Below, in pieces: positions 41,902 through 53,440 of a stretch of DNA of 64,000 nt (positions are counted from its first letter, which is position 1; every line of letters begins with the position of its first letter). This DNA comes from Nitrospirillum iridis. GTDB lineage: Bacteria; Pseudomonadota; Alphaproteobacteria; Azospirillales; Azospirillaceae. A model generated the notes under the pieces. It was not told the origin of the DNA. It did not search any database and saw only the letters and a program-made list of their open reading frames with translations. The stretch is taken from the NCBI RefSeq assembly GCF_014205765.1, contig NZ_JACIIZ010000001.1:399815-463814 (forward strand). Direction: 5' to 3'. A program made the position numbers and the translations under genes.

Positions 41902-41931
41902 TAGCGGCACGAGTCAAAATCTCGTGCCGCT
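41902..41931. other. 11-bp inverted repeat downstream of rnpB
   Basis: AGCGGCACGAG and CTCGTGCCGCT flank a 7-nt loop, about 30 bp past the RNase P RNA 3' end (minus strand). A second hairpin, GCCCGC-AGTC-GCGGGC, lies just beyond. Neither has a T-run. They may form a 3' processing or termination region. Confidence 0.45.
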
Positions 41932-41960
41932 TATCAGTTTCACTGACGCAGGCGGGAAAT

Positions 41961-42391
<431 letters not shown>

Positions 42392-42398
42392 GGCGGCG

Positions 42399-42427
42399 AC
42401 CCTAGGCGCATGGTCGCCGTGATGCAA
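42399..42427 (-). promoter_or_regulatory. Sigma-70 promoter of rnpB
   Basis: On the minus strand TTGCAT (42427-42422), a 17-bp spacer and TAGGGT (42404-42399) place the start site 7-9 nt further, at the 5' end of the P1 helix. Confidence 0.75.
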
Positions 42428-42464
42428 GCCTGGCATGGGGCATGGGCGTGGATTATCGGCGCGG

Positions 42465-45400
42465 TCAGCGCGCCCCGCCCCCGCCGGGCAGGTGGCGCTG
42501 GATGGTCTCCAGCATCTGATCCAAATCGAAAGGCTTGGCGATGAAGTCGCTCATCCCCGCCGCCAGCGCCCGGACCCGCTCCTCCGCCATCACGCCGGCG
42601 GTAAGGGCCAACACCGGCAGGCTGGTCAGGCCCAGGTCCTGGCGCAGGCGGGTGGTGGCCTCATAGCCGTCCATCACCGGCATCTGCACGTCCATGAGCA
42701 CCAGATCGAAGGCGCGGCCATCGGTCGCCAGCATGTCCAGCGCCTCTTGCCCATTGCCCGCCAGGGTCACGGTCGCGCCCTCGGCCTGCAGTGTCAGGCG
42801 CGCCACCTGCTGATTGACGGGGTTGTCCTCCACCACCAGCAGCCGGACGTTCCGCAGCCTGCCCCGATCCGAAACGGCGGGGGACGGGCGTGGGGTCTCA
42901 AGCGGGGGCAGGGGCTGGGCGCGGCGGGCGCGCGCCTCCATGACGGCGTCATGAAGGGTGGAGGCGGTGACCGGCTTCACCAGAATGGCATCAACCGACG
43001 TCTTGCTGGCGGTACGGTGCAACTCGTCCTGGTCATGGGCCGTGACCATGATGATGATGGGCGGCTGCGGCGCCGTTTCCAGATGGCGCACCGCCCGCGC
43101 CACCGCCAGGCCGTCCGTGTCCGGCATCTTCCAATCCAGCAGCAGCACATCGAACGGCACGTGCGTCACATTGTGATGCCGGACCCGTTCCAGCGCTTCC
43201 CGCCCGTCGGTCACCGCCTCGACGCTCCAGCCCAGCGACGTGGCGATGGAGGCCAGGACCTGGCGCGCGATGGCGTTGTCGTCGGCGATCAGGATGTCCA
43301 GCGGCAGGCTGGGCAACCGGGCGGCGCGCGGCTCCGGTCCCAGCCCGAACGGGATGGTGAACCAGAAGGTGCTGCCCTTTCCCGGCACGCTGTCCACGCC
43401 GATCTGGCCGCCCATCAGTTCCACCAGGCGTTTGCTGATGGCCAATCCCAATCCGGAGCCGCCGAACCGCCGGGTGGTGGAGGTGTCGGCCTGGGTGAAG
43501 GCGGTGAACAGGGAAGGCAGGATTTCGGGGGCGATGCCGATGCCGCTGTCCTTGACGGTGAAGCGCAGCAGCACGCCCTCCGGCGTGCTTCCCGCCTGTT
43601 CGACCGTCAACGTCACGGTGCCGGCGGCGGTGAACTTGATGGCGTTGCCCGTGAGGTTGATCAGGACCTGTTGCAGGCGCAAGCGATCCCCGACGAGGGA
43701 ATTGGGCGTTTCCGGCGTCTGATTGATCACCAGTTCCAGGCTCTTGTCGCCGGCGTTGACTGCCATGATGGTCGCCAGGGAATTCAACAGGTCGGGTAGT
43801 TGGAAGGGGGTGGCTTCGATCTCCAGCCGCCCGGCCTCCACCTTGGAGAAGTCCAGGATATCGTTGATGAGGGCCAACAGCCCTTGCCCCGATTGCGCGA
43901 TCTTCGCGGCGAAATCTTGCTGTTCGGTCGTCAGCGACGTCCGTCGCAGCAGATGGGTCAGCCCCAGGATGGCGTTCATGGGGGTGCGGATTTCATGGCT
44001 CATGTTGGCCAGGAAATCGCTTTTGGCCCGGCTGGCGCTTTCGGCCGCGGCCTGGGCCGCCACCAGGGCCGCCTCCCGGTCACGGGTCGCGGTGATGTCC
44101 CAGTCGACGCCGATGATCCGGACGGGTTGGCCCTGGGGGTCACGGTCGGTCACGGACACGCCCTTGAAGTGGCGCAGGCCCCCCTGGGAATCGAGGATGC
44201 GGAATTCCAGATCCAGGTCGACGTGATCCTGCAAGGTCCGGGCGAACGCGGCCTCGACCTTGGCCCTGTCCTCTTCCAGGCAACGGGCCCGCCAACCCGC
44301 CTGGATGTCGCCGTTTGAGGAGGGGAGGTCGAACAATTCGTACATCCGGTCATCCCAGGTCATCCGCCGGGTGGCCAGGTCAAATTCCCAGATGCCCACG
44401 CCGCTGGCCTTGGTCGCCAGGGCGAGGCGGGTGGCGGAGGTGCGCAATTCCTCCTCAACCCGTTTCAGGGGGGTCACATCGGTCACCAGCACGAACATGC
44501 CGATCACCTCGCCGTTGGCGTCGATGTCGGGTATCTGGTGCACCCAGGCGTGGCCCACCTCCCCGTCCGCCTTCAGCAGGCGGCGGTGGATTTGCCGAGC
44601 CTTTCCTTGAAAGACCCCGCGCAACCCATCCTCTTCCAGGGCATACAGCTCCTCGCCCATCATCTCACGCATGCCGTGGCCGATGATCTCGTCCGGCCGT
44701 TTGCCAAACCATTCCAGGTGATACCGATTGGCGAAGCGGCAGCGCAGATCCTTGTCCCAATAGGCGACCATGCCGGGAATGTTGTCGGCCACCGTGTTCA
44801 GGAAGCGCTGGCTGGCCACCAGGGCGCGTTCCGCCCGCAGCTGCTCGGTAACGTCCCGGCCGGTTCCGCGGAAACCGACACAGCGCCCCGCCTCATCCTG
44901 GATGGGAACGCCGCTGACCACGATCTGGCGAAGGTGGCCGTCATCGCCCATCAATTCATAGCCGAAATCGCGGAATGCCCGCCCCTGCCGGATCATGGCC
45001 TCATACTCATGCAGACCCGGGTCGGCCGGGTCGGCGGCCAAGTCGCGCCGGCTTTTGCCGATGAGCGATTTGGGGGCCAGGCCGATGCGGGTGACCCCCT
45101 GGGACATGGCGGTGAAGCGCCCGTCCCGGTCGGCCTCCCAGTACCAGTCGCTGGATAGTTCGGTCAGGGCCTTGAACCGTTCCTCCCGCTCCCGCAATTC
45201 GGCCGTCCGGAGCGCCACCTCGGTTTCCAGCATCGCCGCCTGGCGGGCCTTTTCCTGTCCCGCCTGCAGCCGCCGGCCGATGTGCCCGACGAACAGATGC
45301 AGCAGGATGGAGAGAAGCAGGCCCACGGTGCCGACCACCATGCCGGTCAACCAGGGAGGGGTCAGGTTCGACTTCTCAAGAAACGACTCGCGCGCCTGGA

Positions 45401-46319
45401 ACGTCACCACCCATCGGCGGCCATACAGGCTGAGCCGTTGGTCCATCGGCTGGGCTAGGTCGCTGTCAGCGACGTCACCCCCGGTGTTATAGAAGGCCGG
45501 CCCGTCGGGCGTGTCGGTCACGTCGCGAATGCTGAAAGCCAAGTCAGCCTCCAGCGGATCAAGGTCTTCCAAAACGTCATCGATGATCAGCGGCGCGTAG
45601 GACCAGCCGATGGCCGCGACGGTCCGTTCCTCCGGCGTGCCGGTAGGCATTTCGGGGCGGTAGATGGGCATGAGCAGCAGGAAGCCCTTGGCCGGCCTGC
45701 CGGTCGCCTGCACCAGGGACAACGGGGCGGTGAGGGTGGGCTCGCCGGTGCGCATCGCCGCTTCCGCCGCCGCGCGCCGATGCGTTTCGGAGGCGATGTC
45801 CAAGCCCACCGCCTGCGCGTTGGGGGCCTCTGGCTCGATGAACTGTATGATGGCGCGCTCATCATCGTGGGGCGACAGTTGCCGGACCTGGAATTCGGGG
45901 CGCCCGTCCCGCCGCATGCCGGCGACGAACGCCTGCTCATCCGCCGGCGACACGCGGCGGATGAAGCCGAAGCCCAGCGCTCCGCGGAATTCCCGCTCAA
46001 GATCGCGGGTGGCCATGTACCGGCGGAAGGACGCCAGTGTCATGTCGTCCACGCCACCGACGATGACTGCGCCCCGCGCGCCTCGCAAACCGTATTGATA
46101 GGTGGTCAGCCGTTGGCCCAGGTCGCCGGTCAGCTCGGATGTCTCATCGGCCATCCGCGACGTGACGTGTTCAAGATTGCGCAGGTGGGTCAGCCAGACG
46201 GCAGCGCCCGTGGCCAGCAAGGTCAGTACCAGCGCCACGGCCAACAGCGCGCGCGGACCAATCATCCTGGGCTGGGTCGGCCCGGCCGGCGGGGCTCCGT
46301 CGAGATTAACGCCAGGCAT
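42465..46319 (-). CDS. CHASE / triple-PAS / double-receiver hybrid histidine kinase
   Basis: The 1284-aa inner-membrane sensor has TM1 (about 22-44), a periplasmic CHASE domain (about 70-290: YQYGLRGARGAVIVGG, FGFIRRVSPADEQAFV), TM2 (about 325-350), three PAS domains (about 380-500, 505-625, 640-755), HisKA with His near residue 775 in ANMSHEIRTPMNA, and HATPase_c. Two receivers have phospho-acceptor Asp near residues 1062 (LLLDWKMPDTDG) and 1210 (LVLMDVQMPVMDG). CHASE domains sense small extracellular ligands; the ligand is unknown. It stands alone, without an adjacent response regulator gene on its strand, and its 3' end is 74 bp from the rnpB 5' end. Confidence 0.95.
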   Translation of the reverse strand: MPGVNLDGAPPAGPTQPRMIGPRALLAVALVLTLLATGAAVWLTHLRNLEHVTSRMADETSELTGDLGQRLTTYQYGLRGARGAVIVGGVDDMTLASFRRYMATRDLEREFRGALGFGFIRRVSPADEQAFVAGMRRDGRPEFQVRQLSPHDDERAIIQFIEPEAPNAQAVGLDIASETHRRAAAEAAMRTGEPTLTAPLSLVQATGRPAKGFLLLMPIYRPEMPTGTPEERTVAAIGWSYAPLIIDDVLEDLDPLEADLAFSIRDVTDTPDGPAFYNTGGDVADSDLAQPMDQRLSLYGRRWVVTFQARESFLEKSNLTPPWLTGMVVGTVGLLLSILLHLFVGHIGRRLQAGQEKARQAAMLETEVALRTAELREREERFKALTELSSDWYWEADRDGRFTAMSQGVTRIGLAPKSLIGKSRRDLAADPADPGLHEYEAMIRQGRAFRDFGYELMGDDGHLRQIVVSGVPIQDEAGRCVGFRGTGRDVTEQLRAERALVASQRFLNTVADNIPGMVAYWDKDLRCRFANRYHLEWFGKRPDEIIGHGMREMMGEELYALEEDGLRGVFQGKARQIHRRLLKADGEVGHAWVHQIPDIDANGEVIGMFVLVTDVTPLKRVEEELRTSATRLALATKASGVGIWEFDLATRRMTWDDRMYELFDLPSSNGDIQAGWRARCLEEDRAKVEAAFARTLQDHVDLDLEFRILDSQGGLRHFKGVSVTDRDPQGQPVRIIGVDWDITATRDREAALVAAQAAAESASRAKSDFLANMSHEIRTPMNAILGLTHLLRRTSLTTEQQDFAAKIAQSGQGLLALINDILDFSKVEAGRLEIEATPFQLPDLLNSLATIMAVNAGDKSLELVINQTPETPNSLVGDRLRLQQVLINLTGNAIKFTAAGTVTLTVEQAGSTPEGVLLRFTVKDSGIGIAPEILPSLFTAFTQADTSTTRRFGGSGLGLAISKRLVELMGGQIGVDSVPGKGSTFWFTIPFGLGPEPRAARLPSLPLDILIADDNAIARQVLASIATSLGWSVEAVTDGREALERVRHHNVTHVPFDVLLLDWKMPDTDGLAVARAVRHLETAPQPPIIIMVTAHDQDELHRTASKTSVDAILVKPVTASTLHDAVMEARARRAQPLPPLETPRPSPAVSDRGRLRNVRLLVVEDNPVNQQVARLTLQAEGATVTLAGNGQEALDMLATDGRAFDLVLMDVQMPVMDGYEATTRLRQDLGLTSLPVLALTAGVMAEERVRALAAGMSDFIAKPFDLDQMLETIQRHLPGGGGAR

Positions 46320-46403
46320 GCCTTTTAGGCTCCCACTATTTCCAAGGGGCGGAAGGGCCTTGATCCGTGGCCTTCCTCACCTCCGCCATCGCTTACAGTC
46401 GCT

Positions 46404-47162
46404 TTATTCGGCGGGCTGGGCAAGTGTACCGCTGGGATTTGGAGCGGAGACTTGCGCCACCAGGTCGCGTAACCGACGGATGGTCTCCCCATCCGCCGGT
46501 TCCCCCAAGGCTTGAGGGTGCCAATGGCGCTGGAACGCCCTCAAAGGCAGGGCCAAATCCATCCCGTCGAGGCTATAGCCAAGACGGGACAGCAAGGCTG
46601 CCACCATCGAGTCCGTCACCATCGACGCCATTACGGGCGGACCGTCGGCTGATGGACCATCCGCGGCGCGGGGCCAGAGCCCCACGCCCGCCATGGCCAA
46701 GCCGCGCCAGTCGAACAGTTCCCCCGGGTCCTGTTTGCGATCAGGCGCCAGGTCGGAATGGGCGATGACGTTGCCGGGCGGAATGGGCCAGCGGCGGAGG
46801 ATGCCCTGGCATAGCTCCGTCACCGCGCGCATCTGCGCGTCGGGGAAGGGGTGGTAGCCGAACTCGTGGCCAGGGTTGACGATCTCAACGCCGATGGAGC
46901 GGCTGTTGACATCGTGGGCGGCCCCCCAGGCGCCCCTGCCGGCATGCCAGGCGCGCCGCCGCTCATCCACCAGCCGCCAGACGGCGCCATCCTCCTCCAC
47001 CAGGTAATGGGCGCTGACCTGGGCGGCCTCGTCGCACAGGCGGTCCAGCGCCGCCTGGGCCGTCGCCATGCCGGTGTAGTGCAGCACCAGGATGTCCACG
47101 GTGGCGCCCGCCGGACGGGGGCCATGGTTGGGCGAGGGGCGATGATGGACGGTCAGGGGCAT
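46404..47162 (-). CDS. N-acetylmuramoyl-L-alanine amidase, AmiD/AmpD type
   Basis: The 252-aa amidase_2 protein should cut the MurNAc-L-Ala bond of peptidoglycan fragments. Zn ligands are visible as H28 in LVLHYTG, H135 in VIAHSDLAPDRKQDPG and D145, with catalytic E93 (GVEIVNPG) and K143. The C-terminal third (about 180-245) looks like a PG-binding/helical domain (LLSRLGYSL...LRAFQRHWHPQ). No signal peptide is seen, so it may act in cytosolic recycling as AmpD/AmiD-like enzymes do. It lies 6 bp from the EamA gene, in a unit with uup. Confidence 0.92.
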   Translation of the reverse strand: MPLTVHHRPSPNHGPRPAGATVDILVLHYTGMATAQAALDRLCDEAAQVSAHYLVEEDGAVWRLVDERRRAWHAGRGAWGAAHDVNSRSIGVEIVNPGHEFGYHPFPDAQMRAVTELCQGILRRWPIPPGNVIAHSDLAPDRKQDPGELFDWRGLAMAGVGLWPRAADGPSADGPPVMASMVTDSMVAALLSRLGYSLDGMDLALPLRAFQRHWHPQALGEPADGETIRRLRDLVAQVSAPNPSGTLAQPAE

Positions 47163-47168
47163 GGGGTA

Positions 47169-48041
47169 TCAGCTGGCGGTGCGGGCGGTCACCAGGCGGG
47201 GCCGGCGCAGCAGCACCACGCCCACGCCGGCGATGGTCACCAGGGTGCCCGCCATCAGGTGCCAGGACAAGGTCTCGCCCAGCAGGATGACGCCGCCGGC
47301 GACGCCGAACACCGGCACCAGCAGCATGAAGGGCATGGTCTGGTTGACGGCATAGCGCTGGACCAGCGGAAACCACAGCACATAGGCCAGGATGGTGGAG
47401 ACCAGGCCCATGAACAGGATCGAGGCCCAGGCGGCCGGCGGTGCCGACAGGATGGCCGCCCACTGCCCCTGTTCCAGCAGGGCGGACATCACCACCAACT
47501 GCGGCACGGCGAACAGGGCCATGTAGCCGTTCAGGGTGTAGGGGTCCATGGGCGGCATCCATTTCAGCTGGATGCTGGAAAAGGCGAAGGCCGCCGCCGC
47601 CAATACCACCAGGCCCAGATGCGCCGGATCGTCCGCGCCGCCGGGGTGATAGGCGATGATGCCGACGCCGGCGATGGCTGCCGCCATGCCGGCCGCCCGG
47701 CGCCAGCCCAGCCTATCCTTGAAGAACACCGCCGCCATGAGCGAGGCGAACGGCACCTGCAACTGGATGGCGACGGAGGCCGCCGCCGCGCTGCACCCCA
47801 TCAAACCGCTGAACACCAGGGGGAAGTGCAGGCCGCCCAGCACGAAGGAATAGGCCAGCACCGGCCGCACGTGCGTACGGGGCAGCCGCCGCCAGGGCAC
47901 CAGCACCAGGGCCACCAAGGCGAAGCGGATGGCCATGGCGGTGACGGGATGGAACTGCCGCAGCGCGAATTTGGAGACGGAGAAATTGATGCCCCAGATG
48001 GCCACGACGATCAGGGCGCGCAGGACATCAAGGGGTCTCAA
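47169..48041 (-). CDS. EamA-family (DMT) transporter
   Basis: The 290-aa membrane protein has about ten spans arranged as two EamA repeats, as in drug/metabolite exporters (ALIVVAIWGINFSVSKFALRQFHPV at the start of repeat 1). Substrate cannot be told from sequence; relatives export amino acids or cysteine pathway metabolites. Its ATG overlaps the uup stop by ATGA, so it is translated after the ATPase. Confidence 0.9.
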   Translation of the reverse strand: MRPLDVLRALIVVAIWGINFSVSKFALRQFHPVTAMAIRFALVALVLVPWRRLPRTHVRPVLAYSFVLGGLHFPLVFSGLMGCSAAAASVAIQLQVPFASLMAAVFFKDRLGWRRAAGMAAAIAGVGIIAYHPGGADDPAHLGLVVLAAAAFAFSSIQLKWMPPMDPYTLNGYMALFAVPQLVVMSALLEQGQWAAILSAPPAAWASILFMGLVSTILAYVLWFPLVQRYAVNQTMPFMLLVPVFGVAGGVILLGETLSWHLMAGTLVTIAGVGVVLLRRPRLVTARTAS

Positions 48042-49867
48042 GCCCCACTCTCCAGTTCCTCTTTCAGGGCCTCCAGCTCCAGCCAGCGCTCTTCGGCGAC
48101 GGCCAGGTCCTGGTGGGCCTTGTCCAGGTCGGCGGACGCCTTCTGGAAGGCGGCGGGATCGCGGGTGTACAGCGTGGCATCGGCCAGTTTGGCCTCCAAC
48201 TTCTTCGCCTGGTCGCCCAGCTTGTCCATCAGCGCCGGCAGCTGGTCCAGTTCCCGCTGTTCCTTGTAGCCCAGCTTGCGCTTGGGCTTGTTCCCCCCCT
48301 GGGGCACTTCCGCCGCCCTGGCGGCATCGCCTTTCGGAGCGGTGGCCGGCGCGCGGGCCGGACGCTGGACCAGATAGTCGCTGTAGCCGCCCGCGTACTC
48401 CTCCACCACGCCGTCGCCTTCCACCGCGATGGTGGAGGTGACCAGCCGGTCCAGGAAGTCACGGTCGTGGCTGACCAGCAGCAGGGTGCCGGGATAGTCG
48501 CTCAGGACCTCCTCCAGCAGGTCCAGCGTGTCCATGTCCAGATCGTTGGTCGGTTCGTCCAGCACCATCAGGTTGCTGGGCTGGGCGAACAGTTTGGCCA
48601 GCAGCAGGCGATTGCGCTCCCCACCCGACAGGGCGCGGGTCGGTTGTTCCAGCATGCCGGGGTCGAACAGGAAGTCGCGCATGTAGGAGGCGACATGGCG
48701 CGGCGTGCCGCCCACCACCACGCTGTCACCGCCGAAGGGCAGCAGCACCTGTCGGATGCTCTGGTTGGGGTCCAGCTGCGCCCGGCGCTGGTCGAACACC
48801 ACCGTTTCCAGGTTGGTGCCCAGGCGGATGGTGCCGCTGTCGGGCGCCATCTCGCCCATCAGCATCTTCAGGATGGTGGTCTTGCCGGCGCCATTGGGGC
48901 CGATCAGGCCCACCCGGTCGCCGCGCAGGATGCGGGTGGAGAAGTCGCGGACGATGCTGCGCGTCCCCTCCGGGCCCCCTTCCGGATTGGCGAAGCTCTT
49001 GGCGATGTGCGTCGCCTCGATCACCAGACGGCCGGAGCTTTCAGCCTCCGACACCGCCAGCTTCACCTGGCCCTGGCGGTTGCGGTCCGACCGTTCCTTG
49101 CGCAGGCCGTGCAGGGCGCGGACGCGGCCCATGTTGCGGGTGCGCCGGGCGCTGATGCCCTCGCGCAGCCACTTCATCTCCACCGCGATCTTGCGGTCCA
49201 GCTTGGAAAAAGCCAGGTCCTCGGCGGCGAACACCTCATCCCGCCACGCCTCGTACTCGGCGAAGGGCCGTTCCGTTTCCCGCATGCTGCCCCGGTCCAG
49301 CCACAGGGTGCGGCGGGCCAGCGTGTTGAGGAAGGCGCGGTCGTGGCTGATCAGCAGCAGCCCGCCCCGGAAGGATTGCAGCGCCTTTTCCAGATACTCG
49401 ATGGTGGGCAGGTCCAGATGGTTGGTCGGTTCGTCCATCAGCAGGACGTCGGGGTCGCTGACCAGGGCCTGGGCGATGGCGGCGCGGCGGGCCTCGCCGC
49501 CCGACAGGGTGGCGGCGGCGCGGTCGCCGGGCAGGCTCAACTCATCCAGCACGGCCTCCACCCGGTAGGGCGCGTCCTCCACCTGCCCGGCGCGGACGAA
49601 GTCCGCCACCGTGGCGTGACCGCTGAAGTCCGGTTCCTGGTGCAGATAGCCGATGCGGGCGCCGGGCTGGATGTAGCGCTCACCCTTGTCCAGGTCGACC
49701 AATCCGGCCAGGGCCTTCAGCAGGGTGGACTTGCCGCTGCCGTTGCGACCGACCAGGCAGACCTTGTCGCCGCGGCCGATGGCGATGTCCACGTTCTCGA
49801 ACAGGGTGGTGGCGCCGAGAGTGATCTGGGCGCCCTTGAGGGCGACGATAGGCGGGGTGGGTGCCAT
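48038..49867 (-). CDS. uup: ABC-F ATPase, Uup-like
   Basis: The 609-aa soluble protein has two ABC cassettes with Walker A GRNGSGKST and GPNGAGKTT, signatures LSGGEARR and LSGGERNR, and Walker B LLMDEPTNHLDL and MVLDEPTNDLDM. It has the ABC-F inter-domain linker and a C-terminal coiled coil of about 75 residues (DQLPALMDKLGDQAKKLEAK, DKAHQDLAVAEERW) typical of Uup. ABC-F proteins act on the ribosome or, for Uup, in tolerance of stalled replication and branched DNA. No membrane span, so it is not a transporter. Confidence 0.9.
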   Translation of the reverse strand: MAPTPPIVALKGAQITLGATTLFENVDIAIGRGDKVCLVGRNGSGKSTLLKALAGLVDLDKGERYIQPGARIGYLHQEPDFSGHATVADFVRAGQVEDAPYRVEAVLDELSLPGDRAAATLSGGEARRAAIAQALVSDPDVLLMDEPTNHLDLPTIEYLEKALQSFRGGLLLISHDRAFLNTLARRTLWLDRGSMRETERPFAEYEAWRDEVFAAEDLAFSKLDRKIAVEMKWLREGISARRTRNMGRVRALHGLRKERSDRNRQGQVKLAVSEAESSGRLVIEATHIAKSFANPEGGPEGTRSIVRDFSTRILRGDRVGLIGPNGAGKTTILKMLMGEMAPDSGTIRLGTNLETVVFDQRRAQLDPNQSIRQVLLPFGGDSVVVGGTPRHVASYMRDFLFDPGMLEQPTRALSGGERNRLLLAKLFAQPSNLMVLDEPTNDLDMDTLDLLEEVLSDYPGTLLLVSHDRDFLDRLVTSTIAVEGDGVVEEYAGGYSDYLVQRPARAPATAPKGDAARAAEVPQGGNKPKRKLGYKEQRELDQLPALMDKLGDQAKKLEAKLADATLYTRDPAAFQKASADLDKAHQDLAVAEERWLELEALKEELESGA

Positions 49868-49908
49868 GGAAGCGATGAACTCGGCGGTATGAGTGCGATG
49901 AGCAGGGG

Positions 49909-50685
49909 TTACGGGCCGGACGGAACGGCCCGCTGGCTTTGGATTTTGTCATAGGCGGCGTTGAGCGCCGCCGTCTTGGCCGTGGCGATGTCCACGAATT
50001 CCGCCGGCAGGCCCTGGGCCATGACGGTGTCGGGATGGTTGTCGCGCAAGGCCTGGCGCCATGCCAGCTTGATTTCGGCATCGCTGGCGGTACGCGCCAC
50101 GCCCAGAACGGCGTAGGGGTCGTCCAGCGGGTCCTCATACCCGGCGGCATGGCCGCCGTGGATGCGGCGGATGCCCTCGAACGTGGCCTCGGAAATGCCG
50201 AAGATCCGGGCTACCCCGGCCAGGTAGGCCACCTCCGCCGGGTGCAGCTGGCCATCGGACGCCGCGATGTGGAACAGGCAGCCCAGCAGATCCTCCAGCA
50301 CCGTCGGCCGGTCGCGGAACATGCCGGCCAGCTGGCGGGCATACGGCTCGAACCCGCCGCTGTCGCGCTTGGCCAGATCGAAGATGCGGCCGACGTTGCG
50401 CGCCTCCTCCGGCGGGATGTGGAACACCCGCTTGAAGGCGTCGACCTCCGCCCGCTCGACCACGCCATCGGCCTTGGCCATCTTGGCGCCCAGGATGATG
50501 ACACCGATGGTGAAGGCCATGGTGCGGGTCTGGTCTGGCTGGCCATCGGGGCCGGGGGGCGCGGTCGTGGCCTGGGAGGCCCAGGAATCCGCGGCATGTC
50601 CGGCCGCCACGCCCAGCAGCGCGCCCAGCGGGCCGCCCACGGCGAAACCCGCGACACCGCCCACGATCTTGCCCCAGATGCTCAT
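49909..50685 (-). CDS. TerB/J-domain protein, DjlA-like
   Basis: From the ATG at 50685 (MSIWGKIVGG, GGGGGA about 6 nt upstream) the 258-aa product has a Gly-rich hydrophobic N-terminus (about 5-32) that could insert in the membrane. A TerB-type helical domain follows (about 55-170: IGVIILGAKMAKADGVVERAEVDAF, CLFHIAASDGQLHPAEVAYL). The C-terminal J domain (about 190-250) has the HPD tripeptide in ALRDNHPDTV. This is the DjlA layout, a membrane-anchored co-chaperone of DnaK. The frame upstream of 50685 is not supported. Confidence 0.9.
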   Translation of the reverse strand: MSIWGKIVGGVAGFAVGGPLGALLGVAAGHAADSWASQATTAPPGPDGQPDQTRTMAFTIGVIILGAKMAKADGVVERAEVDAFKRVFHIPPEEARNVGRIFDLAKRDSGGFEPYARQLAGMFRDRPTVLEDLLGCLFHIAASDGQLHPAEVAYLAGVARIFGISEATFEGIRRIHGGHAAGYEDPLDDPYAVLGVARTASDAEIKLAWRQALRDNHPDTVMAQGLPAEFVDIATAKTAALNAAYDKIQSQRAVPSGP

Positions 50686-50900
50686 CGTCCCCCACCTCGG
50701 CAGCAGCCGGCGTTTAAAAAAGGAAGGCTGGACGGCACCATAGCGGCCCGGCCCGCGCTCGCCAATGCCCGTGGCCCGCCGTCCGGAAGGTGCCACCTGA
50801 GCGGGTGCCAGTCCGGCCGGACTGTCGCGGCGCAGGCGATTTTGATAAAAGGGCTTTGGCAAAAGGGAATGCAAGAAACCGAATTGGGAAGGGTGGGGTT

Positions 50901-51926
50901 ATGACGGAATGGTTCTTCCACAATGGTCAGCAGCAGGCGGGACCCTTGGATGACGCGGCGGCGCGGAACTTCGCCCGCGCCAATCCGGGCGCGCATTGCT
51001 GGCGGGAAGGCTTTACCGACTGGCTGCCGGTGGGGCAGGTGGCCGATCTCTATGGCGGCGCCGCTTCTTCGCCCCCGCCGCCGCCCCCGCCGCCGGGCGG
51101 CGGGGGTATCTGGGGGGCCTTCACCGCGGCACCGCCGCCGGGCCCGGCCAATCCCCTGGAATACACCATCCACGGCCATGAGATGCAGTATGTGGAGGTC
51201 AGGCTGGCCCCCGGCGACAGCACCATCGCCGAGGCGGGCGCCCTGCTCTACAAGGATGCCAGCGTCGACATGAACACCATCTTCGGTGACGGCTCCGTCC
51301 GCGATGGTGGCAGCGTGCTGGACCAGCTGTGGGGGGCGGGCAAGCGTGTGCTCTCCGGTTCCACCCTGTTCACCACCGTTTTCACCCAGCGCGGCGCCGG
51401 TCCCGGCACGGTGGCCTTCTCCGCCCCCTATCCCGGCACCATCTCGGCCCTGAAGCTGGCGGACTATGGCGGGCGCCTGATCTGCCACAAGGACAGCTTC
51501 CTGGCGGCGGCGCGGGGTGTGGCCATCGGCATCTATTTCCAGCGGCGCATCCTGACCGGCCTGTTCGGCGGCGACGGCTTCATCATGCAGAAGCTGGAAG
51601 GCGACGGCACCGTCTTCATCCACATGGGCGGGACCCTGGTGGAACGCACCCTGGCGCCGGGGGAAGTTCTGCACGTGGACACCGGTTGCCTGGCCGCCAT
51701 GACCGCCGACATCGACTTCGACGTGGAACAGGTGGGCGGCATCAAATCCATGCTGTTCGGCGGCGAAGGCCTGTTCTTCGCCCGGCTGCGCGGCCCCGGC
51801 AAGGTGTGGCTGCAAAGCCTGCCGTTCTCGCGCCTCGCCGGCCGCATGCTGGCCTCCTCGCTGGTGGGAACGCGGGAGGATGGGGGTGTGTTCGGCGCCA
51901 TAGGCAACATCCTCGACAAGCGCTGA
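50901..51926 (+). CDS. AIM24-family protein with N-terminal GYF_2 domain
   Basis: The 341-aa product starts at the ATG at 50901 behind GGAAGGGTGGGG. Residues about 3-50 form a GYF_2/DUF4339 domain ([18 protein letters not shown]...WLPVGQV). Then comes a short linker with eight prolines and four glycines, then a TIGR00266/AIM24 beta-fold of about 230 residues ([59 protein letters not shown]). The function of bacterial AIM24 proteins is not established; the yeast homologue is a mitochondrial inner-membrane organiser. It is divergent from the J-domain gene and 52 bp before fumC. Confidence 0.88.
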   Translation: MTEWFFHNGQQQAGPLDDAAARNFARANPGAHCWREGFTDWLPVGQVADLYGGAASSPPPPPPPPGGGGIWGAFTAAPPPGPANPLEYTIHGHEMQYVEVRLAPGDSTIAEAGALLYKDASVDMNTIFGDGSVRDGGSVLDQLWGAGKRVLSGSTLFTTVFTQRGAGPGTVAFSAPYPGTISALKLADYGGRLICHKDSFLAAARGVAIGIYFQRRILTGLFGGDGFIMQKLEGDGTVFIHMGGTLVERTLAPGEVLHVDTGCLAAMTADIDFDVEQVGGIKSMLFGGEGLFFARLRGPGKVWLQSLPFSRLAGRMLASSLVGTREDGGVFGAIGNILDKR

Positions 51927-51978
51927 CATAAGGGGGCGGGGTACCATCCGCCCCTCACCAGCCTGGAGAGCATGTGCC

Positions 51979-53370
<1,392 letters not shown>

Positions 53371-53396
53371 ACTGAACCCGGTTGCAATGGAAAGAT

Positions 53397-53439
53397 GATC
53401 ACCTCATTATCATGTGCAGGTGATGATAATGAGGTGATC
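53397..53439. repeat. Perfect 17-bp inverted repeat covering an SD sequence
   Basis: GATCACCTCATTATCAT and its exact complement are separated by 9 nt (GTGCAGGTG). The right arm ends 1 nt before the ATG at 53441 and contains its SD (AGGTGA, 53433-53438). As DNA it could be an operator; as RNA it would bury the SD. It also lies 26 bp after the fumC stop, but lacks a T-run. Confidence 0.85.
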
Positions 53440-53440
53440 C

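Noticed and set aside
41902..41931. Intrinsic terminator for rnpB
   Set aside because: The stem is good but no T-run follows on either strand, so it is listed only as an inverted repeat.
53397..53439. fumC terminator
   Set aside because: The inverted repeat has no T-run and its right arm contains the SD of the next gene, so an operator or translational control is more likely.
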